Below, piece by piece: positions 32,977 through 40,964 of a stretch of DNA of 52,846 nt. The notes beneath the pieces were generated by a model, which saw only the letters and a program-made list of their open reading frames with translations, had not been told where the DNA came from and did not search any database. The DNA comes from JBCCEJ01 sp039030335. Lineage in GTDB: Bacteria; Pseudomonadota; Gammaproteobacteria; HK1. Positions within the stretch are counted from its first letter, which is position 1, and every line of letters begins with the position of its first letter. The stretch spans positions 1 to 52,846 of the forward strand of contig JBCCEJ010000039.1 in the NCBI GenBank assembly GCA_039030335.1, read 5' to 3'. Made by a program: the position numbers and the translations under genes.

Positions 32977-33692
32977 GCCTGCCCGCCACCCAGCGCGAAG
33001 TGCAGATCAACGGGCGGGCCGTCAGTTACGGGTGGGTGCGCAGCCGCCGGCGCCGCCATACGCATCTCGTTATGGATGAGCAGGAGGGGCTGCAACTCAG
33101 GGCGCCGTTATGGATATCGGCTCGCGAAGCAGACGCGCTGGTCACGCGCGCGGCCGATTGGGTTGAAGATGCGCTCGCGCGCCGCGCGGCCTCCGCCTCC
33201 AATCGCCTGGAACTCGTCGATGGCGCCGTATTGCCGTGCGGCGACCGGAGGTTGGAACTGCGTTTGAGAGCTGCGCACCGGCCGCGGGTTTCGCTCCGGG
33301 GCAATCAGCTGGTCGTGCAAGGCCCCGAACTCGCCGCCCCCGTGGTGCGAGCAAGCCTCGAGGTCTGGTATCGCAAGGAGGCGCACGATCTGTTCTGGAT
33401 GCGGTTGCTGGAGCTTGGTCAACCGTACGGTCTCAGGCCTGCCGGCCTGACCATACGTGCACAAAAGACCCGCTGGGGTTCGTGTTCGAGCCGCGGCCGG
33501 ATCAGCCTCAACTGGCGTTTGCTGTTACTGCCTGGGCGTTTGAGCGACTATGTCTTGGCACACGAACTCTGCCACTTGCGCCACATGAACCACAGCCGCG
33601 CTTTCTGGTCGTTGCTGAGTACAGTGATGCCCGATTACGCAACGCGCGAGCACGAGATGGACTCGGTCAGCAGCGGGTCGCTCGCCTTGTAG
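32973..33692 (+). CDS. YgjP-family M48-like zinc metalloprotein (DUF45)
   Basis: 239 aa from TTG 32973, which overlaps the slmA stop and has AGGAG five bases upstream. The DUF45/WLM-like domain has KTRWGSCSSRGRISLNWRL, then the zinc signature HELCHLRHMNHSRAFW (HExxH) and a third acidic/His region near the C-terminus. The family has been called a metal-dependent hydrolase; E. coli YgjP has been reported as a nucleotide pyrophosphatase. The exact role is unsettled. Confidence 0.88.
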   Translation: MSLPATQREVQINGRAVSYGWVRSRRRRHTHLVMDEQEGLQLRAPLWISAREADALVTRAADWVEDALARRAASASNRLELVDGAVLPCGDRRLELRLRAAHRPRVSLRGNQLVVQGPELAAPVVRASLEVWYRKEAHDLFWMRLLELGQPYGLRPAGLTIRAQKTRWGSCSSRGRISLNWRLLLLPGRLSDYVLAHELCHLRHMNHSRAFWSLLSTVMPDYATREHEMDSVSSGSLAL

Positions 33693-33730
33693 CGCTGTGT
33701 GAGGGGCCGGGCTTGCCAGCCGCGCGGCTC

Positions 33731-34417
33731 TCAGGACTGCTGTAAGGGCGCGCCCACTTCGCCGCCGTTCTTCAAGAAACGGTATCTCCCGAGGTCCGTT
33801 TCGTACTCATCGTTGAGACGATCGATTTCGCCTTCGCTCGATTTGATCGAGGCTTCGCTGGCATCGATTTGACGTTGCACATCGTCGATGCTCGCGAGCG
33901 TCTTGTCAGAGACCTTCTTGCCCTGTTTCTCCTGGTTGGCAGCCGACTTCTGGAATATGGCAAGCGACTCTTCCAACTTACCGATGTGGCTGCGGCGGTG
34001 CGAGATACGTGATTCGATGGCGCTCACCTTACGCTCGTGCGCGAGGGTCAGGTCCGATTCTTCGACGAAGGTGTCCAACAAGACGCGGTCCTTGGCGCTC
34101 TGCAGCCGCTTCCGGCGCTTCTCGATCTTGGCGAGCCGGGCCTTCTCGATTTCGGCCTGCTTCTTGGCTTCGCGCTCAGCGACCCGCCTCTCTTTCTCCT
34201 CCTTGCTGATCGCCGCTTCCTGGCGCTTGAGAGTCAAGCCGGACTTGCTGACTTCGCTGTGGCCTTTCTGCGCGTACTTGGGGGGGATTTTGTTACCGCA
34301 CTCGCGAACGCCCTCATCGTTCGTCCAGCACTTGATGCGAGCCGCGTGCGAGTTCGTGAGCGGCGCGGCCAGTCCAACCACCAGTACTGCGGTAATCCAG
34401 GTAATGGAAAGTTTCAT
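33731..34417 (-). CDS. Exported DUF4124-like coiled-coil protein
   Basis: 228 aa. A clear signal peptide (residues 1-25, cleavage near SHAA) is followed by IKCWTNDEGVRECGNKIPP, a short cysteine-paired DUF4124-like unit. About 170 residues of Lys/Arg/Glu-rich helix with heptad-like repeats (KRQEAAISKEEKERRVAER, ASIDDVQRQIDASEASI) then predict a long coiled coil. It is periplasmic by inference. ATG 34417 has GGAG upstream, and a likely promoter lies at 34513-34543. Function unknown; structural or envelope-tethering roles are possible. Confidence 0.8.
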   Translation of the reverse strand: MKLSITWITAVLVVGLAAPLTNSHAARIKCWTNDEGVRECGNKIPPKYAQKGHSEVSKSGLTLKRQEAAISKEEKERRVAEREAKKQAEIEKARLAKIEKRRKRLQSAKDRVLLDTFVEESDLTLAHERKVSAIESRISHRRSHIGKLEESLAIFQKSAANQEKQGKKVSDKTLASIDDVQRQIDASEASIKSSEGEIDRLNDEYETDLGRYRFLKNGGEVGAPLQQS

Positions 34418-34512
34418 GAGGCTGCTCCGTGACGGAAGGACGGCCGACTGACGGCCCATCCGAAAGTGTCCATGGCCGGGTTGCTTGACCGGACCCGGCG
34501 TCTCAGCTGATT

Positions 34513-34543
34513 AGTATAACGACCGGCGGCCGCCGTCGCCCAA
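34513..34543 (-). promoter_or_regulatory. Probable promoter of the DUF4124-like gene
   Basis: Minus-strand TTGGGC (34543-34538) and TATACT (34518-34513) with a 19-bp spacer lie about 95 bp before the ATG. The -10 is good, while the -35 and spacing are only fair. Confidence 0.4.
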
Positions 34544-34658
34544 ACCTGCGGGCGCATCCGGCCCGCGGCTCAGGCCGGTCTGGTGCCGCCAGTCCGCATC
34601 CACGCCGACGCCGTCGGCCGCGTCGCGCTGGCGCCTGGCTTGGGCAGCTGAACTGTAT

Positions 34659-35303
34659 TCAGGCTACGCCGTACTGCGCCCGGTAAGCTTCCATGCGCTC
34701 CAGATGTTCAGCGTACCCGGCGTGGGTCTGCATGAATGTGATGAGGTCGATCATCGTCACTATCGGCACGACCTCAAGGCCGAGGTTCTGCCGGACTTCC
34801 TGGACAGCGGACAATTCGCCCTGACCACGCTCCTGGCGGTCCAGAGCGATAGCGAGTGCGCAAGGTTCGCCGCCCGCGGCGTCGATGATCTCGATCGACT
34901 CGCGTGCCGAGGTACCGGCTGAGATCACATCGTCGACGATCAGAACGCGGCCGGCGATTGGGGCGCCGACGATGATGCCGGCCTCGCCATGGTCTTTCGC
35001 CTCCTTTCGATTGAAACTCCAGGGTAGATCCCGGTCGTGTAGCGCGTGCAACTGGGTGCTGAGCGCGGATACCAGCGGGATACCTTTGTAAGCGGGTCCG
35101 AACAGCATGTCGAAGGCGATTCCACTCGCCATCAGTGCGTCTGCGTAGAACGCACCAAGCCGTGCCAGTCCCGCGCCGGTATTGAACTGGCCAGCGTTGA
35201 AAAAGTAGGGCGAGCGGCGTCCAGATTTGAGGGTGAACTCGCCAAACAGCAGAACCTCGCGCGCCAGCGCAAATTCGATGAAATCGGCCTTGTAGCTGTC
35301 CAT
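34659..35303 (-). CDS. pyrE: Orotate phosphoribosyltransferase
   Basis: 214 aa. PyrE adds ribose-5-phosphate from PRPP to orotate in pyrimidine synthesis. FALAREVLLFGEFTLKSGR and SPYFFNAGQF begin the enzyme; the PRPP loop is VLIVDDVISAGTSARESI, with FNRKEAKDHGE as the catalytic flexible loop. ATG 35303 precedes DSYKADFIEF; the frame upstream overlaps the divergent exoA promoter. The pyrE/exoA pair is the same neighbourhood as pyrE/crc in Pseudomonas. Confidence 0.97.
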   Translation of the reverse strand: MDSYKADFIEFALAREVLLFGEFTLKSGRRSPYFFNAGQFNTGAGLARLGAFYADALMASGIAFDMLFGPAYKGIPLVSALSTQLHALHDRDLPWSFNRKEAKDHGEAGIIVGAPIAGRVLIVDDVISAGTSARESIEIIDAAGGEPCALAIALDRQERGQGELSAVQEVRQNLGLEVVPIVTMIDLITFMQTHAGYAEHLERMEAYRAQYGVA

Positions 35304-35352
35304 GTAGAGCCTCAAGATACCGCCTGAAAACGCCAGGCGTGAGCCACACAAG

Positions 35353-36150
35353 ATGCGCATCATCACTCTCAACGTCAACGGGATCCGGGCGGCCGAGCGC
35401 AAAGGTCTCTACGCCTGGCTCGACGCCCAGAAAGCAGATTTCGTCTGCCTGCAGGAAGTCCGCGCTGACGCTCAGCAGATCGCCGGGCCCGCCTTCCATC
35501 CGCGCGGCTACGAATGCCACTACGTGGAAGCCGAGAAGAAAGGCTACAGCGGGGTCGCCGTCTATTCGCGCCGTCGAACCGATGCCGTGGTGACGCAGAT
35601 CGGCTTGGATGCATTCGATCGCGAGGGGCGCTATGTCGAAGTTCAGATCGAGAACCTGAGTGTCGTGTCGTTGTACCTGCCGTCAGGCACATCGGGCGAC
35701 GTTCGACAGGGCTTCAAGTACAGCTGTATGGATTACCTCGATGCCGTGTTCTCGCGCATGGTGACGAGCGGGCGTGACTACGTCGTATGCGGCGACTGGA
35801 ACATTGCCCATCGCGAGATCGACATCAAGAACTGGCGCGGCAACCGCAACAACTCCGGATTCTTGCCGGAAGAGAGGGCATGGCTTGATCGGTTGTATGA
35901 CGAGGTCGGCATGGTCGACGCGTTTCGGCGGGTAGATCCGCGTGAGGATCGCTACACCTGGTGGTCGAATCGAGGGCAGGCCTTTGCTAAGAATGTCGGT
36001 TGGCGACTCGATCTGCAGGTATGCACTCCGGCCCTGGCCGCCTTAGCGAAACGCGCGCGTATCTATACCGATGAACGCTTTTCCGACCACGCGCCGCTTA
36101 CGATGGACTACGATTACAAGTTGTCGACGCGCCGAATAGCGCGGCGCTAG
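35353..36150 (+). CDS. xth: Exodeoxyribonuclease III-type nuclease at the crc position
   Basis: 265 aa. It belongs to the ExoIII/AP-endonuclease branch of the EEP fold: ITLNVNGIRAAERKGLYAWL, the metal ligand in CLQEVR, the catalytic CGDWNIAHREIDIKNW, TWWSNRG and the terminal FSDHAPLTMDYDY. In Pseudomonas the gene beside pyrE is crc, a homologue that has lost these catalytic residues and acts in catabolite repression. Here Glu, Asp-Asn and Asp-His are all intact, so a real DNA-repair nuclease is likely. It starts at ATG 35353, 49 bp from the divergent pyrE start. Confidence 0.92.
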   Translation: MRIITLNVNGIRAAERKGLYAWLDAQKADFVCLQEVRADAQQIAGPAFHPRGYECHYVEAEKKGYSGVAVYSRRRTDAVVTQIGLDAFDREGRYVEVQIENLSVVSLYLPSGTSGDVRQGFKYSCMDYLDAVFSRMVTSGRDYVVCGDWNIAHREIDIKNWRGNRNNSGFLPEERAWLDRLYDEVGMVDAFRRVDPREDRYTWWSNRGQAFAKNVGWRLDLQVCTPALAALAKRARIYTDERFSDHAPLTMDYDYKLSTRRIARR

Positions 36151-36399
36151 CCGCCATTGGTCGGGGGGCCGGGTTCAGGCACGGTTTTCGGCCGCTGATT
36201 CGTAGCACCGGTTCGCCTTTTTTGGGGGTTGTGGGCTGGTTTGTGCCCCGGCCGTGGCAGACGAATGGATCGCTTCCGCGCCGCGGAGTTACAATTCGCT
36301 GATCTAAGAGTCGGTTGGGCAGGCAATTCCAGGCTGGTCACTGCACCAGTCGGGGCTGCAGATCGAGGGTGTAATGCTGATTACTTGGGAGCATTTGGC

Positions 36400-37209
36400 A
36401 TGAGCTTCCTGGATGATCTGAAAAAAGAAGCTGAGCAGGTCAAGGCGCGCCAGCAGGAAGCGAGCAGTACCACGCAGTCGCGTCGTACGCGCATGCTGCA
36501 GTCTGTACGGCCGAAGATGCAGGCTCTCTATAAGTATCTGAAAGATGCTTGTGAACAGCTTTGTATCGTCGACCCGGATGTACACGTCTCTTACGAGCTG
36601 CGCGGTTTCGGTAAACTCGGGCCGTTGCGCCAGGGCGAATACAAGGTTGTTGCCGACGACCCGCGCAACCTCGATAAATTCACGCTTAGTTTTGCGTGCA
36701 CGCGCCCCAATCAGATTCAATTCCAGATCGAAGGTAAGGAAACCGCCTCGGCACAGAAGGAATACATGTGGAGTTGCAATCTGCGCTTCACGTCGAAGAT
36801 GACCGCCGAGAACACCGGGGTGTTCTTCCTCGACTCGCACGTATTGGTTACGGTCGAGTTCGAAGCCGATCTCGAAGAAGGCAAGATCAACATGCGCATG
36901 CGCAACATGGATGCCCTCGGCACCAGCCGCGCGAGCTTTGAGCCCGATCAGATCAACGAAGAGTTCATGGATGAACTGGGTAAGTGCATGATCCGGAAGT
37001 CCAACCGCTTCCAGGAGATCTCCGGCAATTCCGTGTCAGAGGAAACCCGGATGCGGCTGCGCCAACAACTCGCACAAGACCAGTACCGCCGGCAGATCGA
37101 AGCGGCGAGCGGCGGCGCTCAAGCTCAGGAAGGTGCCGCGGCCAAACCGAAGCCCAAGAAGAAACCGGAAAAGAAGAAAGGGTTGTTGCGCTCGCTGTTC
37201 AAGGGCTAG
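36400..37209 (+). CDS. Conserved-looking protein of unknown function with basic tail
   Basis: 269 aa, not recognised. ATG 36400 has GGGAG upstream. The first 45 residues are a charged helix (MSFLDDLKKEAEQVKARQQE). The middle (about 45-210) mixes beta-strand-like text such as VHVSYELRGFGKLGPLRQGE, YMWSCNLRFTSKMTAENTG and VTVEFEADLEEGKINMRMRN. There are four or so cysteines but no paired motif. The C-terminal ~35 residues are Ala then Lys/Pro-rich (KPKPKKKPEKKKG) and end LLRSLFKG, possibly for membrane or nucleic-acid contact. No signal peptide or membrane helix is seen. It follows exoA and converges with yggT. Codon use looks like its neighbours. Confidence 0.8.
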   Translation: MSFLDDLKKEAEQVKARQQEASSTTQSRRTRMLQSVRPKMQALYKYLKDACEQLCIVDPDVHVSYELRGFGKLGPLRQGEYKVVADDPRNLDKFTLSFACTRPNQIQFQIEGKETASAQKEYMWSCNLRFTSKMTAENTGVFFLDSHVLVTVEFEADLEEGKINMRMRNMDALGTSRASFEPDQINEEFMDELGKCMIRKSNRFQEISGNSVSEETRMRLRQQLAQDQYRRQIEAASGGAQAQEGAAAKPKPKKKPEKKKGLLRSLFKG

Positions 37210-37271
37210 CGCGCGCCTCCGGCTACTCCGCTCGTACTGACCGCGCGCTTCGTAGCGCGGACCTGGCTGAC

Positions 37272-37835
37272 TCAGGCCAGTCGGTAGAGCGGCTCCACGA
37301 TCAGTATCAAGACGAGTTGCAGGACGATCAGCACCACGAGCGGTGACAGATCCAGGCCTGAAAATGTTGGCACGATTCGTCTGGCCGGGCGCATCAGCGG
37401 CTCGGTCAGGTGGTGCAACAGGACGGTCATCGGGTTGTAACCCCCCGGAGATACCCAGCTCAGCACAACCTGGATGATGATCGCAATAATGAAGATGTAG
37501 ACGACCAGCTGGGTCAGATCCGCCATCGACACCACGATCAGTGCCATCAAATCGATACCCGATGCGCCACGTACGAGCGAAATGATCGCCAGTTCCGCCA
37601 TCTTCAGCGCCAGTGCGAGTAGCAGTGCACTCACATCGACGCCGCTGAAGCCCGGGATTAGCCGCCGCAGCGGTACCAGCGGCGGATTGGTCGCCCGCAC
37701 GACAAACTGACTGAGGGGGTTGTAGAAATCGGCCCTGACCAGCTGCAGTAGAAACCGCAACATGACGACCAGGATATATAGATCGAACAGCGTCCTGATC
37801 AGGAATTCAGTGGCTGAGCTGACTGGGTTGCCCAT
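37272..37835 (-). CDS. yggT: YggT family integral membrane protein
   Basis: 187 aa with two repeats of the YggT unit, each with two helices and an amphipathic signature: LVRADFYNPLSQFVVRATNP, LVPLRRLIPGFSGVD in the first, and WVSPGGYNPMTVLLHHLTEP, MRPARRIVPTFSGLDLSPLV in the second. The family is linked to osmotic tolerance and to thylakoid/cell-division-associated CCB3 in plants, but its biochemical role is unknown. It follows proC in the classical yggS-proC-yggT order. No separate YggU/DUF167 gene was found in the 135-bp gap before it. Confidence 0.92.
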   Translation of the reverse strand: MGNPVSSATEFLIRTLFDLYILVVMLRFLLQLVRADFYNPLSQFVVRATNPPLVPLRRLIPGFSGVDVSALLLALALKMAELAIISLVRGASGIDLMALIVVSMADLTQLVVYIFIIAIIIQVVLSWVSPGGYNPMTVLLHHLTEPLMRPARRIVPTFSGLDLSPLVVLIVLQLVLILIVEPLYRLA

Positions 37836-37970
37836 CAGAGCTCGGGTCTCCTGGAATAGCGCCGGTGTCTGGCGGTACGGACGGACCGCACCCGCCCTTC
37901 CTCTGCCTCAAATGCGATCGCAAACAGCAAGATCAATGCCTGCGGCCAAGCCGGGGTGAGCCTACGCCCT

Positions 37971-38798
37971 TCACCCCTGACCCAGTTCGTCGGCAAGTTC
38001 ACGTGCCCGGTCGCGTGCACCGGTTACGGCAGCCGCGACGAGCGCGTGCATGCCGCCATCCGCCATGATGTTGAGGGCGCGCTCGGTGGTACCGGCCGGA
38101 GATGTGACTTTCTCGCGTAAGACGCCGGGTGGATCGTCACCTTCGATCGCAATCCGCGCGGCACCGAGCGCCGTTTGCAAAGCCAATTGCCGGGCCGCCT
38201 CGGCGTCCAGTCCCAGATCGGTGCCGGTGCGCTCCAGCAGTTCCATCAGCAGGAAGAAGTAGGCTGGCCCGCTGCCCGACACGGCCGTTACCGCGTCGAT
38301 CTGGTCTTCTTCATCTACCCAAACGGTGCTGCCTACGGCCTGCATGATTTGATTCGCCGCTTCGCGCTGGTCTGAGTCCACTCGCGCGTTCGCGTACATG
38401 CCGGTAACGCCGCTGCCGACGAGAGCCGGCGTATTCGGCATCGTGCGCACGATCGCCGCTTCGAATGCCAACCAGCGCAGGATGTCGGTCGCCCGAATCC
38501 CGGCGGCGATAGACAGCACCAGCGGGCTCGCGTCCGCGAGCGACGGTCCGAGTGCCTTGGCGGCTTCGGGCATGACCTGCGGCTTGACCGCGAGCACGAC
38601 GACGTTCGCTCCCGCCGCGGCCTCAGCGTTATCCGAGAACGTTGCGATACCGAATCGACTGGCGAGTTCATCGCGCCTTGCCGGCAGCGGTTCCGAGGCC
38701 CGCACCCGCGCAGCTGCGTACCCGTTATTGATGAGACCGCCTATCAGGCTGGCGGCCATGTTGCCGCCGCCGATAAAGGTAATGGTTTGCTCGCTCAT
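37971..38798 (-). CDS. proC: Pyrroline-5-carboxylate reductase
   Basis: 275 aa. ProC reduces pyrroline-5-carboxylate to proline with NAD(P)H. TITFIGGGNMAASLIGGL is the nucleotide-binding start, followed by VVLAVKPQVM, VRTMPNTPALVGSG and the catalytic-end signature AVSGSGPAYFFLLMELLE, with VTSPAGTTERAL at the C-terminus. ATG 38798 is used; the open frame upstream lacks family sequence. The usual neighbour yggS is separated from it here by an opposite-strand Sel1-SPOR gene. Confidence 0.97.
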   Translation of the reverse strand: MSEQTITFIGGGNMAASLIGGLINNGYAAARVRASEPLPARRDELASRFGIATFSDNAEAAAGANVVVLAVKPQVMPEAAKALGPSLADASPLVLSIAAGIRATDILRWLAFEAAIVRTMPNTPALVGSGVTGMYANARVDSDQREAANQIMQAVGSTVWVDEEDQIDAVTAVSGSGPAYFFLLMELLERTGTDLGLDAEAARQLALQTALGAARIAIEGDDPPGVLREKVTSPAGTTERALNIMADGGMHALVAAAVTGARDRARELADELGQG

Positions 38799-39014
38799 GC
38801 CGGTTCCCGTCGCGCCGGGCCCGACGCCTGTTGCCGGGCCTTTAAGAAGATTGAAACGCGAGCGCATTATCCGGAATTGCATCGATGACGGCTATCGTCC
38901 GAGCGCGGGTCTGCGCGACATTGCTCTCAGGCGCCGGAAATGCCGGGCGGAAATCTGTCGCAACACCGAAGGATGCGGTTGAAAGGCCTCGCGCGCCCGT
39001 TCACGATCGCGGAC

Positions 39015-40016
39015 ATGCTAAAGCGCCTCACTTTGGTCGCCGGGATAGTGCTCGGCGCGTCGGGTCTGCCCGCCGCGGCACAACTGCTCGGTAACGCTGT
39101 GCAGCCGGATCTGGGATACGACCTGCTGGAACTGTCCCGATTGGCTGAACAGGGCGATTCGCGGGCGGCCTTTTTCATCGGTCGGCGCTTTGCCACCGGC
39201 GATGGCGTTGCGCGTGACTACGGCGAGGCCGTTGACTGGTTCAAGCGCGCGGCCGACGACGATCTCGCCGAGGCGCAGTACTGGCTCGGCATCATGCACG
39301 CGCAGGGCCATGGTGTGCCGCGGAGCAATGAGCGGGCAGCCGCTTGGTTTCGACGCGCCGCCGAGCAGGGATTGGCCGATGCACAACACGCATACGGCAC
39401 GCTGATGTTGCGGGAAGCGGCTGACGACCGGCGTCGCAAACAGGCGGCCGACTGGTTGCGCAAGGCCGCCAGGCAAGGTCTCGCGAAAGCTCAGTACAAC
39501 CTCGGTGTCATGCATGAATTCGGCCGCGGCGTGACACTGAATCTGGCTTCTGCGAAGGACTGGTACCGCCGCGCGGCCGCGCAGGGTTTCGAGGCAGCCG
39601 AGGCGCGGCTCAAATCCCTGACCGAACGGGTGGCGGCGGCCGAACAGGGCCGTAAGGCGCCAGCGCCAACTCAGGCGCGCCCGCGCAAGGCCGAGCCAGA
39701 GGCCGTGCGCATCGACCCAGAAGAGGCCCTCGACGGCCTCGTCGACAATCGCTTCACGCTGCAACTGGTCAGCTATCGCACCTTCGATCGGGCCGTCAAC
39801 GCCGTGCGTCGCTTCAGGCTGGACCCCGATGCGCGCATCTATTCGATGCAGTCCAGGGGCCGTTTGTGGTACGTCGTGATCTACGGCGAGTTCCCCGACC
39901 AGGCCGCGGCGACAAAGGCGATCGAGTCGTTGCCGGTCGCCTTGCGCAAGGCGCAACCGCGGGTCCGCGGCATCGGCGCGATTCGCCGGCAGTTGACCGC
40001 GCAGGGCGACGGCTGA
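39015..40016 (+). CDS. Exported Sel1-repeat protein with C-terminal SPOR-like domain
   Basis: 333 aa. Signal peptide residues 1-23 (MLKRLTLVAGIVLGASGLPA, cleavage near AAA-Q). Four Sel1-like repeats follow (about 35-195), e.g. GRRFATGDGVARDYGEAVDW, WLGIMHAQGHGVPRSNERAA and YNLGVMHEFGRGVTLNLASA. A Pro/Ala/Lys-rich linker leads to a C-terminal ~75-residue domain (FTLQLVSYRTFDRAVNAVRR and LWYVVIYGEFPDQAAATKAI) with the pattern of SPOR peptidoglycan-binding domains. Sel1 repeats scaffold protein contacts; SPOR binds denuded septal glycan. A periplasmic, division-site role is inferred. It lies on the plus strand between proC and yggS, both minus. Confidence 0.85.
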   Translation: MLKRLTLVAGIVLGASGLPAAAQLLGNAVQPDLGYDLLELSRLAEQGDSRAAFFIGRRFATGDGVARDYGEAVDWFKRAADDDLAEAQYWLGIMHAQGHGVPRSNERAAAWFRRAAEQGLADAQHAYGTLMLREAADDRRRKQAADWLRKAARQGLAKAQYNLGVMHEFGRGVTLNLASAKDWYRRAAAQGFEAAEARLKSLTERVAAAEQGRKAPAPTQARPRKAEPEAVRIDPEEALDGLVDNRFTLQLVSYRTFDRAVNAVRRFRLDPDARIYSMQSRGRLWYVVIYGEFPDQAAATKAIESLPVALRKAQPRVRGIGAIRRQLTAQGDG

Positions 40017-40053
40017 AGCGGGATTTGGTCTGTCTTAAGGTCGGATCGGCGGT

Positions 40054-40752
40054 TCACAGCGGTGCTTTGCGAGCGCGCCGGCCGAAGATAGCGGTACCAA
40101 TCCGTACCATCGTCGCACCTTCGGCTACGGCCGCTTCCATGTCATCGGTCATGCCCATCGACAGAGTGTCGAGCGCCAGACCGCCCGATTTGAGTGTCTC
40201 GAGGGCGTGTCGCACCGCGGCGAAGGCGGCCCGCTGTTCATCCGGATCGTCAGCGGGAGCAGGGATAGCCATGAGCCCGCGCAGACGCATCCGGGGCAGT
40301 GCAGCCACCGCGGCCGCAAGGTCCGGCAGCTGATCGGTCGTCACCCCGGATTTGCTGCCCTCAGCACTGACGTTGAACTGAACGCAGCACTGCAGTGGCG
40401 GCAGGTGAGGCGGGCGCTGGTCGCTCAACCGCTCGGCGATCTTGAGACGGTCGATACTGTGCACCCAGGCGAAGTGACTGGCGATTGCCCGCGTCTTGTT
40501 CGACTGTACCGGGCCGATGAAATGCCACTCCAGTCCCGCGGGCAAAGGTGCCTCGATCTTCGTCAGCGCATCTTGCAGCTGGTTCTCGCCGAAGGCCATC
40601 TGGCCGGCCGCGGCGGCGGCGGCCACGTCTTCAGGGGGACGGGTCTTGCTGACGGCGAGCAGCGAGACACTTCCAGACAGGCGCCCGGCCGAGCGCTCTG
40701 CGGCTCTCAACCGCGCCTCTACGGACGCCAGATTAGCGGTGACACCACCCAT
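40054..40752 (-). CDS. yggS: YggS family PLP-binding protein
   Basis: 232 aa. The COG0325/PLPBP family is a single-domain fold-type III protein that binds pyridoxal phosphate without a known reaction and helps vitamin B6 and amino-acid balance. LLAVSKTRPPEDV holds the PLP lysine, followed by GENQLQDALTKI, EWHFIGPVQSNKTRAI, VQFNVSAEGSKSG and LSMGMTDDMEAAVAEG. ATG 40752 (MGGVTANLASV) is the family-like start. It is divergent from pilT, the same arrangement as in Pseudomonas. Confidence 0.95.
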   Translation of the reverse strand: MGGVTANLASVEARLRAAERSAGRLSGSVSLLAVSKTRPPEDVAAAAAAGQMAFGENQLQDALTKIEAPLPAGLEWHFIGPVQSNKTRAIASHFAWVHSIDRLKIAERLSDQRPPHLPPLQCCVQFNVSAEGSKSGVTTDQLPDLAAAVAALPRMRLRGLMAIPAPADDPDEQRAAFAAVRHALETLKSGGLALDTLSMGMTDDMEAAVAEGATMVRIGTAIFGRRARKAPL

Positions 40753-40797
40753 GGACGTTGGCCTGTGAACTACCGCACGTTCCGCGCATTTGGGCAA

Positions 40798-40825
40798 TTT
40801 ACCCGACCGAGGCGTGCGCTATACT
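40798..40825 (+). promoter_or_regulatory. Sigma-70 promoter upstream of pilT
   Basis: TTTACC (40798-40803) and TATACT (40820-40825), 16 bp apart, point toward pilT and leave a leader of about 130 bases. A second TATAGT near 40893 has no good -35. Confidence 0.5.
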
Positions 40826-40964
40826 CGGCGTGAGCGTTTGCGCGCCTGTGCAGCGCCCGGCGGGGAACGCGTCGCGCATCAAAGCGCCGCAGTATAGTGG
40901 ACACCCGCCACCTGGCTACAGTGCCCGGCCTGACGCTGGGTATTTGCGATGGGAGGTATTCGCG

